DNA of 64,000 nucleotides, taken from NCBI RefSeq assembly GCF_040567655.1, contig NZ_JBEXAC010000001.1:248001-312000 (forward strand), written 5' to 3'. The notes under the pieces were generated by a model. That model ran no database searches and was not told the DNA's origin. It was given only the letters and a program-made list of their open reading frames with translations. Shown piece by piece: positions 30,363-39,203 of this stretch. The position numbers and the translations under genes are program-made. The DNA is from Chitinophaga sp. H8. Lineage in GTDB: Bacteria > Bacteroidota > Bacteroidia > Chitinophagales > Chitinophagaceae. Every line of letters starts with the position of its first letter. Position 1 is the first letter of the stretch.

Positions 30363-30944
30363 TTAACCTACAACTGTTACACTGTTAGTAACTATATCTT
30401 TATTAAATTTTTGCATGGCTTGCTGCATCAGCAGGATCATCTGATCAAACTTATTTTTATAAACCAGAGAGATGTGTCCGGGATGCGTTGGGTCATACAA
30501 TTGATTTTTTATGATGGGAATGGTAAAGGGTAATGTCCAGGCGCGGAGCGACTTGGCTACCGTATCCATTGTGTGGATTCCGTTAAGCGCATGTAAGCCA
30601 TCGGCCCAGCAAACCATACCAATCAGTTTGTCTGTGAGATAAGGGGTAGCTGATTGGCGGGACAACTCCAGCCAGTCCAGGCAATTTTTCATCATGCCGG
30701 GAATGCTTCCATGATATAAAGGTGCCAGCCATACATGGAGATCGGCCTGTTGAAATAAGTGAATCATATTTTGTACAGTGTCCGGCGCCGGGTCCCCTTG
30801 CATATTAAATGGCGGCACGTTGGAAGCAGCCACGGAAAAAGTAGCTGTATCTATGCCAATTGTGTTGAATCTTTGCCCGAAGTATTTTGATAATTCCTGT
30901 CCCGTTCTTCCTTCCAGTGCGCCATTTACAATAACTACCTTCAT
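30363..30944 (-). CDS. NADPH-dependent FMN reductase-type flavoprotein
   Basis: A 193-residue protein of the flavodoxin-like fold. It starts MKVVIVNGALEGRTGQELSKYF, with the phosphate-binding loop replaced by G-A-L-E-G-R-T-G, and continues with WLAPLYHGSIPGMMKNCLDWLE, the signature of NADPH-dependent FMN reductases. It overlaps the preceding SOD gene by four bases (ATGA), so translation is coupled. Pairing with superoxide dismutase suggests an oxidative-stress role, such as flavin or quinone reduction. The product is probably cytoplasmic. Confidence 0.87.
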   Translation of the reverse strand: MKVVIVNGALEGRTGQELSKYFGQRFNTIGIDTATFSVAASNVPPFNMQGDPAPDTVQNMIHLFQQADLHVWLAPLYHGSIPGMMKNCLDWLELSRQSATPYLTDKLIGMVCWADGLHALNGIHTMDTVAKSLRAWTLPFTIPIIKNQLYDPTHPGHISLVYKNKFDQMILLMQQAMQKFNKDIVTNSVTVVG

Positions 30945-31570
30945 TTTACTGCCTTTGTATATAATTGATGTACCGCTTCCCAGTTGACGATTTTCCAGAA
31001 ACTGTTAATATATTCTACGCGTCTGTTCTGGTATTTCAGGTAATAGGCATGCTCCCATACATCTAATGCCAGGATAGGTGTGCCTCTGCCGGCTTCAATA
31101 ATATTCATCAAAGGATTATCCTGGTTGGAGGTGGAGGTGATCTCCAGCGAGCCATTTGGTTTAACAATTAACCAGGCCCAGCCGGAGCCAAATCTTGACA
31201 ACGCTTCTTTGCTGAATGCTTCCTGGAAATCATTGAGCGATCCCCAACGGGCTTCTATTGCTGCCAGTACCGGAGCAGTAGGTGTTTGACCATTGGCAGG
31301 TGCCAGCAGCGACCAGAAGAGGGAGTGGTTATAGTGCCCGCCACCATTGTTGCGTACTGCAGCAGGATAGCTGGATATATTGGCTAATATACCTGCCAGG
31401 TCTGCCTGTTCACCGGGCGTACCTTTCAGGGCATTGTTCAGATTGGTTACATATGCCTGATGGTGCTTGTCGTGGTGCAGCTCCATCGTGGCTTTGTCAA
31501 TAGCAGGTTCCAGTGCATCAGCAGCATAAGGAAGTGCCGGCAATTCAAAAGGAAATTTATCGTGTAACAT
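30941..31570 (-). CDS. sodA: Fe/Mn superoxide dismutase
   Basis: A 209-residue superoxide dismutase, no signal peptide. Metal ligands are seen as His in MELHHDKHHQAYV (near 30), His in NNGGGHYNHSLFW, and Asp/His in LDVWEHAYYLKYQNRR. The GGHYNH signature is typical of Mn-using or cambialistic enzymes rather than Fe-only ones, though metal use cannot be settled by sequence. It heads a two-gene operon with the FMN-reductase-type gene. A -7 box lies 21 bp upstream. An AraC gene is convergent or parallel upstream but has its own frame. Confidence 0.95.
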   Translation of the reverse strand: MLHDKFPFELPALPYAADALEPAIDKATMELHHDKHHQAYVTNLNNALKGTPGEQADLAGILANISSYPAAVRNNGGGHYNHSLFWSLLAPANGQTPTAPVLAAIEARWGSLNDFQEAFSKEALSRFGSGWAWLIVKPNGSLEITSTSNQDNPLMNIIEAGRGTPILALDVWEHAYYLKYQNRRVEYINSFWKIVNWEAVHQLYTKAVK

Positions 31571-31590
31571 GGATCTTTTATTTAGTTACA

Positions 31591-31598
31591 CAAAATTA
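31591..31598 (-). promoter_or_regulatory. -7 promoter element of the SOD operon
   Basis: The minus strand reads TAATTTTG, an exact TAnnTTTG match 21 bp before the SOD start. Confidence 0.5.
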
Positions 31599-31639
31599 CA
31601 GTTCAACAGGGGCAATAGAGAACCAATAACACGGAAGGA

Positions 31640-32563
31640 CTAACCAATTTTTCCTTTTTTGCGGAACTCATTAGGGTTAAGGCCTGTTTTATGTTTAAAA
31701 AAACGACCAAAATGGGAACTGGAGTCGAAGTTGAGGAATCCGGCAATTTCTTTAATACTTGCGGCAGAGTATTCCAGGAGGAATTGTGCTTCCCGCAGGA
31801 TGCGCTGGTGAATAACGGTAAGGGCTGTATCGCCGGAGGCTTGTTTTACCAGGTCGCTCAGATGTTTAGGGGTGATATTCAGTAACCGGGCATATGCTTC
31901 CACTTTGGTATACTCATTAAAATGTTTGTCTACCAGTTTCCGGAACTGATGCAGCAGCTGGAATTTCCGGTCAGATGCTTTGGGCGAATTGGACAAACAA
32001 TTTTCGCAAGCCCGGCGCATACGGAACAATAATTCTATCATGCGGCACCTGATCACCTGCAGATAAAATGGTGGTTGCAACTGCTGCTCCTGTTCAATAT
32101 CGAGTAATAGCTGCAGGATATTTTCACTATTGGAGGGATCCAGGTCAAAAATGGGGGGATAATCCGGGTTCATCAGTAATAGCTGCTCTATTATTTCCTG
32201 CGACATTTGCAGGTCGTCCAGGAAGGTTCGTTTAAAAAAAAGCATTTTTAGCTTGAGGTTGGCAGACGTATCGCTATAAGAGCTGAGCTGGCCTGGTGCC
32301 ACCAGGTGGATGGTTTGTGGTAATACTTCAAAGCTGTGATGGTCCACTATTTTCCGGCAGCTGCCCTGCAGGCATAGGATCAGTGCGTAATAATCCGTGC
32401 GGATAGGGGTGCCTTCCTTTTTACTTCGTTCGTTATCCATGATCAGCAGGTCTGCCTTGTTAAACGAGCTGGTAAAATTGGATAAAGGCAGCTGTTCCTG
32501 GTCTTCTTCGGAAGTATATAGTTTAACCGTATCGTGTATGTTTAATATGGGTTGTTGTTTCAT
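31640..32563 (-). CDS. AraC-family transcriptional regulator
   Basis: A 307-residue regulator with an N-terminal cupin-like domain (RTDYYALILCLQGSCRKIVDHHSFEV) and C-terminal DNA-binding helices (AYARLLNITPKHLSDLVKQASG, KEIAGFLNFDSSSHFGRFFKHKTGLNPNEFRK). The last motif fits the family well. It sits upstream of the SOD operon on the same strand and divergent from the TetR gene. Targets are unknown. Confidence 0.92.
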   Translation of the reverse strand: MKQQPILNIHDTVKLYTSEEDQEQLPLSNFTSSFNKADLLIMDNERSKKEGTPIRTDYYALILCLQGSCRKIVDHHSFEVLPQTIHLVAPGQLSSYSDTSANLKLKMLFFKRTFLDDLQMSQEIIEQLLLMNPDYPPIFDLDPSNSENILQLLLDIEQEQQLQPPFYLQVIRCRMIELLFRMRRACENCLSNSPKASDRKFQLLHQFRKLVDKHFNEYTKVEAYARLLNITPKHLSDLVKQASGDTALTVIHQRILREAQFLLEYSAASIKEIAGFLNFDSSSHFGRFFKHKTGLNPNEFRKKGKIG

Positions 32564-32643
32564 ACCACTGCCATTGGTATTGCAAGATACGCATAGATGC
32601 GTTTGTATGACAGCCCCTGAAGATAGTTTAGTTATGAACAGTG

Positions 32644-32675
32644 TTTGTTTTAATGAACAGTGTTCATTATATTTG
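32644..32675 (+). promoter_or_regulatory. -33/-7 promoter of the TetR gene
   Basis: TTTG at 32644-32647 and TATATTTG at 32668-32675 are spaced by 20 bp, a strong match to the Bacteroidota consensus. The start codon is 20 bp further. Confidence 0.65.
32652..32668. promoter_or_regulatory. TetR operator inside the promoter
   Basis: AATGAACA-G-TGTTCATT is a perfect 17-bp palindrome filling the space between the -33 and -7 boxes. A second half-site, ATGAACAGTGTT, lies at 32634-32645 as an exact direct repeat of 32653-32664. TetR dimers bind such sites, so repression of its own promoter is the obvious model. Confidence 0.75.
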
Positions 32676-32695
32676 CGTTGTTAACATGAAGTGAA

Positions 32696-33292
32696 ATGGA
32701 TAAGAAAGCGATACAAGAGCAGCGGATGAGGGGATATTTTATAGCTGCAACAAAAGATATTTTACGGAGTGAGGGGGTAAAGAGTATCAGTGTCAGGAAC
32801 ATTGCTGATCGCGCAGGGTATTCTTTTGCCACGTTATACAATTATTTTAAGGACGTAAAGGACCTGGTGTTTCTATGTGTGGAGGATTTTCGGGAAGAGT
32901 GCAGGGCATATGTGGAAAATAAGACAGAGAAAGTACCCCGGGGGCAGAAGCGGTTAAAAGCAATCATCGCTGCTTACCTGGAATACTTTATTCAGTATCC
33001 GGGTATTTTTGAACTGTTTTTTATTGAAAAGTTATCGGACATAGATAATAAGCAAGGTACACCGGCATTAGTGGTATCTTTCCTGGAGCACCTTTGTCAG
33101 CGGGAATGGGAGTATTGTGTGGAAAAACAGGTGATGACAGCAGGAGAGGTTGCTGCCAAAAAAGCGGCATTGCTATATGGTACCACCGGATTATTAGTAT
33201 TGTATTTAAACCGGCGTACACCCGATTCGTATAATGCTTTTCTGAAAGCAGCCACCGGTTTTATTGATCAACAGCTAAAAGGAGGTGTATGA
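32696..33292 (+). CDS. TetR-family transcriptional regulator
   Basis: A 198-residue regulator. The N-terminal helix-turn-helix reads GVKSISVRNIADRAGYSFATLYNYFKDVKDLVFLCVEDF (about 25-63), a clean TetR signature. The rest is a helical ligand domain with no recognised type. The operator at 32652-32668 suggests autoregulation. Its stop overlaps the start of the GIY-YIG gene by four bases (ATGA), so both are made from one transcript. The ligand is unknown. Confidence 0.93.
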   Translation: MDKKAIQEQRMRGYFIAATKDILRSEGVKSISVRNIADRAGYSFATLYNYFKDVKDLVFLCVEDFREECRAYVENKTEKVPRGQKRLKAIIAAYLEYFIQYPGIFELFFIEKLSDIDNKQGTPALVVSFLEHLCQREWEYCVEKQVMTAGEVAAKKAALLYGTTGLLVLYLNRRTPDSYNAFLKAATGFIDQQLKGGV

Positions 33293-33633
33293 AATCACGA
33301 AAGGAACTGAAACAAATATTCCGGGAGATGGTCTTTAAAATGGGGGTATATCAGATCAGGAATATCACCAGCAATAAAGTATTTATAGGAAGCAGCACAG
33401 ACCTGGAACGGGCATGGAATGGGCAGCGGGTAAGGCTGGACAATGGCATACACCTTAACAAGGCATTACAAAAGGAATGGCGGGAGCAGGGTGCGAGTCA
33501 GTTTGTATATGAAATTGTAGAAGAATTAAAAGATACCGCAGACCCTGCCACTGACTATAAAACGGAGGTGAAGATACTGGAGGAAATGGTTATTGCAGCC
33601 TTACAGCCATTTGGGGATAAAGGTTATCATTAG
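33289..33633 (+). CDS. GIY-YIG nuclease-family protein
   Basis: A 114-residue protein with a single GIY-YIG-like domain: GVYQIRNITSNKVFIGSSTDLERAWNGQRVRLDNGIHLNKALQKEWREQG. G-V-Y and F-I-G stand for GIY and YIG, Arg and His of the catalytic helix are retained, and the Glu in EEMVIAAL may be the metal ligand. Many such short proteins in Bacteroidota have unproven activity. It is translationally coupled to the TetR regulator, an unusual partner. Its stop is nine bases from the convergent topB gene. Confidence 0.85.
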   Translation: MKSRKELKQIFREMVFKMGVYQIRNITSNKVFIGSSTDLERAWNGQRVRLDNGIHLNKALQKEWREQGASQFVYEIVEELKDTADPATDYKTEVKILEEMVIAALQPFGDKGYH

Positions 33634-33641
33634 CCTTTCCA

Positions 33642-35765
33642 TTATCCTATCTCCAGGTTAAAACTACTATTCATCACCAGTTTTCCATCCACAGGGGTAT
33701 CACTGCCCGGCACTTGCAGCCCTTTTATTTTTCCGGTTTTTCCTTTGCTGAGAAGGTCTGTAACATGTTTGTCGGTAAGTTGCTTTCCTAATATTTCAAA
33801 AGGGATCTTAAATCCGCAGACGTTGAAGTTAGCGCAGCCATAGGCAGTATTACCTTTCTTCAGCAAATGTGTTTTACATTTTGGGCAGGTAAGTGTTGCG
33901 ATGTCGGTTTCTTTTTTCGGTGTTTTAGGCTTAGGTGCTTTTTTAGGCGGGGCCACAGGTTCCGGAGGAGGCTCCGGAGCAATTGTAATTGTTTTGTGGC
34001 TATTGTTTTTTACATCTCTGGTCAATTCTACCACCATCTGGATCAGCTCCTGTTTAAAAGTATCCAGTGTATACTCTCCTTTTTCTATCAGGCGGAGTTT
34101 ACGTTCCCAGTTGCCCGTTAGTTCTGCACTTTTCAGTAATTCGGATTCAATGGTATCAATCAGGTCTATGCCGGTTTGGGTAGCATAGATGTTCTTTCTT
34201 TTTTTCTCGATATATTTTCTGCGGAACAGGGTTTCGATAATATTGGCACGGGTAGAGGGACGGCCTATCCCGTTATCTTTCAGCAGTTCCCGCATTTCTT
34301 CATCTTCTACCTGTTTGCCTGCTGTTTCCATAGCTCTGAGGAGTGTGGCCTCCGTAAAAGCTTTGGGAGGGGTTGTTTTTCCCTGGTGGATCCTGGGCTC
34401 GTGAGGGCCGCTTTCCCCCACTACAAAAAGCGGTAATATTTTTTCTTCTTCCTCTCCCTCTTTTTTGATACTCTGGTCATTGGCATATACTTCTTTCCAG
34501 CCTGGTTCTATGATCTGCTTGCCGGTTACTTTAAAAGGCACCTGGCCTACTTTCCCCAGCACGGTAGTAGTTGCTATTTTACATTCAGGATAAAAGGCAG
34601 CAATAAAACGGCGGGCAATCAGATCATACACTCTTTTTTCTTCCAGGCTGATGCCGCCGGGGTGCATACCAGTAGGGATGATGGCATGGTGATCTGTCAC
34701 TTTTTTATCATCGAATACTGTTTTCAGCTTGGGAACGGGATTGGCCAGCACCGGCGCCGTTAGTGCACTGTACGGAGTAAGGTCCTGCAGGATGCCTGCA
34801 ATCTTAGGGTGCAGATCTTCAGAAAGATAAGTAGTATCTACTCTAGGGTAGGTTACCAGTTTTTTTTCGTACAGGTTCTGCACATGTTTCAGGGTATCAT
34901 CTGCTGTATAGGCATATTTTTTATTGGCTTCCACCTGTAGGCCGGTCAGATCAAACAAACGGGGATTCCCTTCCTTACCATCTTTCTTTTCAAAGGAAGT
35001 AATTTCAAAAGGATGTTCTTTGAGATAACTGAGCCCTTTATTAGCTTTTTCCAGGTTGCGGAGCCGGTCGATTGTGGCGGTAAATTCCGTTTCCCGGTAG
35101 ATGGTTTTTAATTCCCAGTATTCTTCCGAAACGAAGGCATTGATTTCCTTCTGGCGTTGTACGATCATGGCCAGCGTAGGTGTTTGTACACGACCGATTG
35201 ACAATACGACTTTACCTTGCCCGAATTTTTTGGTAAACAGGCGGGTGGCATTCATGCCCAGGAGCCAGTCGCCGATAGCACGGGCGCTGCCTGCAGCATA
35301 GAGATTATTGTATTGGGTGCTGTCTTTTAATTGCTGAAATCCATCCCGGATAGCCTCTTCCGTTAAGGAAGAAATCCAGAGTCTTTTTACCGGAGCGGTA
35401 CATTTGGCTTTGAGTAGTACCCAGCGCTGAATCAGTTCACCTTCCTGCCCGGCATCCCCGCAGTTAATGACTTCTTCACATGCCTGGACCAGTTGTTCAA
35501 TAATCCTGAACTGTTTTTGTACCCCATTGTTTTCAATGAGTTTGATACCAAAGCTGGAGGGGATCATCGGCAGGTCTTCCAGCCGCCAGAATTTCCATTG
35601 GTCAAAGTAATCATGTGGTTCTTTCAGTGTACAGAAGTGGCCAAATGTCCAGGTTACCTGATAACCATTACCTTCATAATAGCCCTCTTTGCGTTGCTTA
35701 GCACCGAGTACTTCTGCAATATCCCTTGCCACACTGGGTTTTTCTGCAATACAAACCTTCATCAT
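33642..35765 (-). CDS. topB: DNA topoisomerase III
   Basis: A 707-residue type IA topoisomerase. The Toprim domain begins MKVCIAEKPSVARDIAEVLGA with the catalytic Glu in A-E-K-P, and its acidic motif reads GDAGQEGELI (103-112). SIGRVQTPTLAMIV follows, and the active Tyr is in VTYPRVD (Tyr306). The C-terminus has a Pro/Lys linker (about 605-630) and a zinc-finger repeat CPKCKTHLLKKGNTAYGCANFNVCGF, four cysteines. It decatenates and relaxes DNA. The length and order match TopB; conjugative-element topoisomerases of Bacteroidota are similar, but no element genes lie here. Confidence 0.94.
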   Translation of the reverse strand: MMKVCIAEKPSVARDIAEVLGAKQRKEGYYEGNGYQVTWTFGHFCTLKEPHDYFDQWKFWRLEDLPMIPSSFGIKLIENNGVQKQFRIIEQLVQACEEVINCGDAGQEGELIQRWVLLKAKCTAPVKRLWISSLTEEAIRDGFQQLKDSTQYNNLYAAGSARAIGDWLLGMNATRLFTKKFGQGKVVLSIGRVQTPTLAMIVQRQKEINAFVSEEYWELKTIYRETEFTATIDRLRNLEKANKGLSYLKEHPFEITSFEKKDGKEGNPRLFDLTGLQVEANKKYAYTADDTLKHVQNLYEKKLVTYPRVDTTYLSEDLHPKIAGILQDLTPYSALTAPVLANPVPKLKTVFDDKKVTDHHAIIPTGMHPGGISLEEKRVYDLIARRFIAAFYPECKIATTTVLGKVGQVPFKVTGKQIIEPGWKEVYANDQSIKKEGEEEEKILPLFVVGESGPHEPRIHQGKTTPPKAFTEATLLRAMETAGKQVEDEEMRELLKDNGIGRPSTRANIIETLFRRKYIEKKRKNIYATQTGIDLIDTIESELLKSAELTGNWERKLRLIEKGEYTLDTFKQELIQMVVELTRDVKNNSHKTITIAPEPPPEPVAPPKKAPKPKTPKKETDIATLTCPKCKTHLLKKGNTAYGCANFNVCGFKIPFEILGKQLTDKHVTDLLSKGKTGKIKGLQVPGSDTPVDGKLVMNSSFNLEIG

Positions 35766-35922
35766 ATCTTAAAGTAGGGTAACAAAGGTCGTATAAAATT
35801 CAGAGAATTGAGCCTTCCGATCTGTGTTGGTGTACAACCGTTGAAAGGGAATATTAAATATTGAAAAGATAAGTTATTTTGTATAGCGTCGTATATCAGG
35901 GAATGATCCATAAAAACAGTTT

Positions 35923-37086
35923 ATGTATAAAAAACTATTGTTATTGGGGTGGTTATTTACGTGGTGCATAACAGTATCTGCACAACAGGAAAAGGTGCCG
36001 GTGTTTGTATCCGGTACAGAGGGGCATAAAAGCTACCGGATACCTGCGGTAATTAGTTTGCCGGATGGGCAGCTCCTGGCTTTTGCAGAAGGCAGGGTGC
36101 ATGGAGCTGGTGATTTTGGTGATATTAATATTGTGCTGAAGCGCAGCAGGGATGGTGGTAAGTCGTGGCAGCCATTGGAGAATGTAGTAGATGCTGATAG
36201 TTTACAGGCGGGGAATCCTGCGCCTGTGGTTGACTTAAGTGATCCGGCATTTCCAGGTGGAAGGATTTTCCTGTTTTATAATACCGGCAATAATCATGAA
36301 GGAGAGGTACGTAAGGGAAAAGGACTACGGGAGGTGTGGTATAAAACATCTGCAGATGGAGGGATCACCTGGTCGGATGCAGTGAATATCACCACGCAGG
36401 TGCACCGTCCGGACCAGCCAGCTGTAAATGCTGATTATCATTTCAGCGAAGATTGGCGCAGTTATGCCAATACACCGGGGCATGCTTTACAATTCAGCAA
36501 GGGTAAATACAAAGGACGTATCTACGTTGCCGCCAATCATTCCCAGGGCCCGCCGAAAAAAGGATTTGAAGATTATTTTGCCCATGGCTTCTATACGGAT
36601 GATCATGGTAAAACCTTTCACCTCGGACAAAGTGTGAACATCCCCGGATCTAATGAAGCCACCGCAGCGGAACTTTCCGGTGGCAGGCTGCTATTGAATG
36701 CACGTAACCAGCGGGGAGATATAAAAGCAAGGATAGTAGCCATCAGCAATGATGGCGGAGCTACCTGGGATAAAACATATATAGACCGGCAACTACCTGA
36801 CCCGGTATGCCAGGGAAGTATCCTGAATATAGGATGGAAGAAGAATCGGGCTATATTGGCATTCTCGAATGCGGTAGATACAACGTTACGCGACCACCTT
36901 ACCCTGCGTTTAAGTAAAGATGAAGGTAAAACCTGGCCGGTGAAACAAGTAGTGGCAAGCAGTGGAAAGGGAAAAGACGGGTATGCTGCTTATTCAGATA
37001 TTGTGCTGTTGCCCGGAAACAAAATAGGTGTGCTGTATGAAGCTGATGGGTATGCAAAAATCCTGTTTACAGTTGTGACCCCCTGA
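35923..37086 (+). CDS. Exported sialidase (exo-alpha-sialidase, GH33-like)
   Basis: A 387-residue exported enzyme (signal peptide 1-20, ending TVSAQQ). The YRIP motif (about 34-37) supplies an Arg of the sialic acid site. Five Asp-box-like turns are present: SRDGGKSW, SADGGITW, TDDHGKTF, SNDGGATW and SKDEGKTW. SNEATAAEL and GYAAYSDI fit the Glu and Tyr pair of the active site. It releases terminal sialic acid from glycoconjugates. It lies directly upstream of PUL 1 on the same strand, so it may supply or expose its substrate. No other sialic-acid catabolism gene is in the window. Confidence 0.92.
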   Translation: MYKKLLLLGWLFTWCITVSAQQEKVPVFVSGTEGHKSYRIPAVISLPDGQLLAFAEGRVHGAGDFGDINIVLKRSRDGGKSWQPLENVVDADSLQAGNPAPVVDLSDPAFPGGRIFLFYNTGNNHEGEVRKGKGLREVWYKTSADGGITWSDAVNITTQVHRPDQPAVNADYHFSEDWRSYANTPGHALQFSKGKYKGRIYVAANHSQGPPKKGFEDYFAHGFYTDDHGKTFHLGQSVNIPGSNEATAAELSGGRLLLNARNQRGDIKARIVAISNDGGATWDKTYIDRQLPDPVCQGSILNIGWKKNRAILAFSNAVDTTLRDHLTLRLSKDEGKTWPVKQVVASSGKGKDGYAAYSDIVLLPGNKIGVLYEADGYAKILFTVVTP

Positions 37087-37188
37087 CGATGAAAACGGAT
37101 GGTTTGTCCCCTTTTCTAAGCAAAGTGTGCTATTGGGATATTAGCGGCTTTTACTTACTTTTAGTGCTAAATCTGGCTGGGGAAAACA

Positions 37189-37779
37189 TTGTCAATAAGA
37201 GCAGTTCATAATGAAGCGTTATTGGTAACTGAATTGATAGCGGGTAGTGAAAAGGCACTTGCTGCACTTTTTAATGCTTATCATCATCAGTTAGTGGCGT
37301 ATGTATTGACAGTCATCCCCTCGCAGGAGATGGCCATTGAAATTGTACAGGATGTGTATGTGAAGCTCTGGATGAGCCGGGATGAGCTTCATAAAGTAGA
37401 CAAGTTTACTGCTTACCTTTTTATCCTCACCCGGAATTATACCCTGAATTGTCTGAAAAAGATGGCGAGGGACCGCCGGAAAGCACAACAGTATCACCAG
37501 TTTATTTATGAGTCAGCCGCTATACCTGATCAGGGTGAAACCCGGACCGACCGTCTTGCCTTGATAGAGCGTGCGGTAGCGCAGTTGCCAGCCCAGCAGC
37601 AACAGGCTTACCTGTTAAGCCGTGAACATGGTATGAAGTATGCAGAGATTGCAGAGAAAATGGGACTAAGTAAGGAGTCCGTAAAAAAATATATCCATCT
37701 GGCGCTAAAATCCATTGCCGAATTTGTTAAGTCTCACGCAGTTGTATTGCTGATCCTGATGGAACAGCGGAAGTTCTGA
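37189..37779 (+). CDS. ECF sigma factor of PUL 1
   Basis: A 196-residue ECF sigma factor. Region 2 is seen in LAALFNAYHHQLVAYV and EMAIEIVQDVYVKLW, and region 4 in LSREHGMKYAEIAEKMGLSKESVKKYIHLALKSI. The first in-frame codon that gives a family-like N-terminus is TTG at 37189 (M-S-I-R-A-V); I see no ATG there, so the start is tentative. It is followed by a FecR anti-sigma gene, then SusC/SusD, the FecI/FecR-type arrangement. Confidence 0.92.
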   Translation: MSIRAVHNEALLVTELIAGSEKALAALFNAYHHQLVAYVLTVIPSQEMAIEIVQDVYVKLWMSRDELHKVDKFTAYLFILTRNYTLNCLKKMARDRRKAQQYHQFIYESAAIPDQGETRTDRLALIERAVAQLPAQQQQAYLLSREHGMKYAEIAEKMGLSKESVKKYIHLALKSIAEFVKSHAVVLLILMEQRKF

Positions 37780-37872
37780 AAAAATTTTCCTGCCCTATAT
37801 CCCCTTTTTTAAAGAAGTGTTGTCTTTATATATGTTGTCTTCATTGCCAACTATCCAAATTATGCAACAGGT

Positions 37873-39045
37873 ATGAGTAATACGAGGCTTACATGGTTGT
37901 TTGAGCGTTACCGGAACAGGTTGACTACTGCTGAAGAGGAAGAAGAGCTTTTTCAGCTGATTGATCAATCCGAGTATGATGAACAACTGAAAGCATTACT
38001 GACAGCTGCCTGGGAACAGTTTCAGCCAGGTAACTTCACCTTACCACCCCGGCAGAGTGAGGAAATGTACCGGCATATATTGGAAAATACCCAGCCTTCC
38101 AGACATATACGGGGAGGTTTTTGGGGACCGATGATGGCCGCCGCTGCGGCAGTGTTGCTGCTTATTGCAATAGCCGGTGGTTACTTTATTTACCGCTACC
38201 AGACAACGCAGCTTGTCAATAGTGGTGCACTGCAGGCGGGTGTGCAGGATATTGCCCCTGGCAGCAATAAGGCATTGCTGACACTGGCCAATGGCACTAC
38301 CGTAATACTGGATAGTACAGGTAGTCAGGTGATTCAGCAGGGTAGTGTTGCCATCCATCAGCATAATGGCCAGCTACAATATAAGGGCAGTGCTGCTTCT
38401 ACAGAAACAGTTTATAATACCTTAACTACGCCGCGTGGCGGAAAATTTAAAATAGTATTGCCGGATGGATCGGTAGCCTGGCTTAACTCCGCCAGCAGCC
38501 TCCGGTATCCTGCTACCTTCAATGGCAAAGAGCGGGTAGTAGAATTACACGGGCAGGGCTATTTTGAAATTGCACAGAATGCACATCAGCCATTTAAAGT
38601 AAAAGTGAATGATATGGAAGTGCAGGTGCTGGGTACCAGCTTTGATATCATGGCCTATGAGGAAGAAAGTACGGTAAATACTACCTTATTGGAAGGCGGT
38701 GTAAAAGTATTGCGGGGAAATGTGGAAAAAGTACTGAAACCTGGTCAGCAGGCCATACTGGATGAACATACCGCTACGATCGATATACAGCCTGCAGATG
38801 TAAACCGGATCATCGCCTGGAAAAACGGGCGCTTCATATTCAATAATATGGACCTCGAAACAATTCTCAGAGAGGTAGCCCGCTGGTATGATGTAACACT
38901 GGAGTATCGCGTAAAACCAGGTAAAGAGAAGTATGGAGGGGGTATCAGCCGTAGCCTCAGTCTTGCTGCAGTATTGAAAGTACTGGAAGAGAACGGCAAC
39001 AACCATTTCAGCATTGAAGGCAGAAAAGTAATCATATTACCCTGA
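37873..39045 (+). CDS. FecR-type anti-sigma factor of PUL 1
   Basis: A 390-residue membrane protein. Residues 1-75 are the cytoplasmic sigma-binding region (TRLTWLFERYRNRLTTAEEEEELFQLI), a transmembrane segment lies at about 85-110 (MMAAAAAVLLLIAIAGGYFIY), and the FecR domain occupies about 170-270 (TPRGGKFKIVLPDGSVAWLNSASSLRYPATFNGKERVVELHGQGYFEIA). The C-terminal DUF4974-type region (FNNMDLETILREVARWYDVTLEY) likely contacts the STN domain of SusC. It should hold the sigma factor until the receptor signals. Confidence 0.93.
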   Translation: MSNTRLTWLFERYRNRLTTAEEEEELFQLIDQSEYDEQLKALLTAAWEQFQPGNFTLPPRQSEEMYRHILENTQPSRHIRGGFWGPMMAAAAAVLLLIAIAGGYFIYRYQTTQLVNSGALQAGVQDIAPGSNKALLTLANGTTVILDSTGSQVIQQGSVAIHQHNGQLQYKGSAASTETVYNTLTTPRGGKFKIVLPDGSVAWLNSASSLRYPATFNGKERVVELHGQGYFEIAQNAHQPFKVKVNDMEVQVLGTSFDIMAYEEESTVNTTLLEGGVKVLRGNVEKVLKPGQQAILDEHTATIDIQPADVNRIIAWKNGRFIFNNMDLETILREVARWYDVTLEYRVKPGKEKYGGGISRSLSLAAVLKVLEENGNNHFSIEGRKVIILP

Positions 39046-39203
39046 TGTATGGGGACAATAAATAATCAACCAGTCAACAAATAACAAAACAGCATCGTAC
39101 TGTACACGTAAACTGATAAGTCAGCCAATACCCCGGAAAGACACCAGCTATACTAGCAGGCTGGTGGAGGGGATTTTATAGAATAAACGAACATTCAACC
39201 TTA

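Noticed and set aside
33642..35765. topB as a marker of a conjugative transposon
   Set aside because: No relaxase, tra genes or integrase flank it, and the neighbours are ordinary chromosomal genes.
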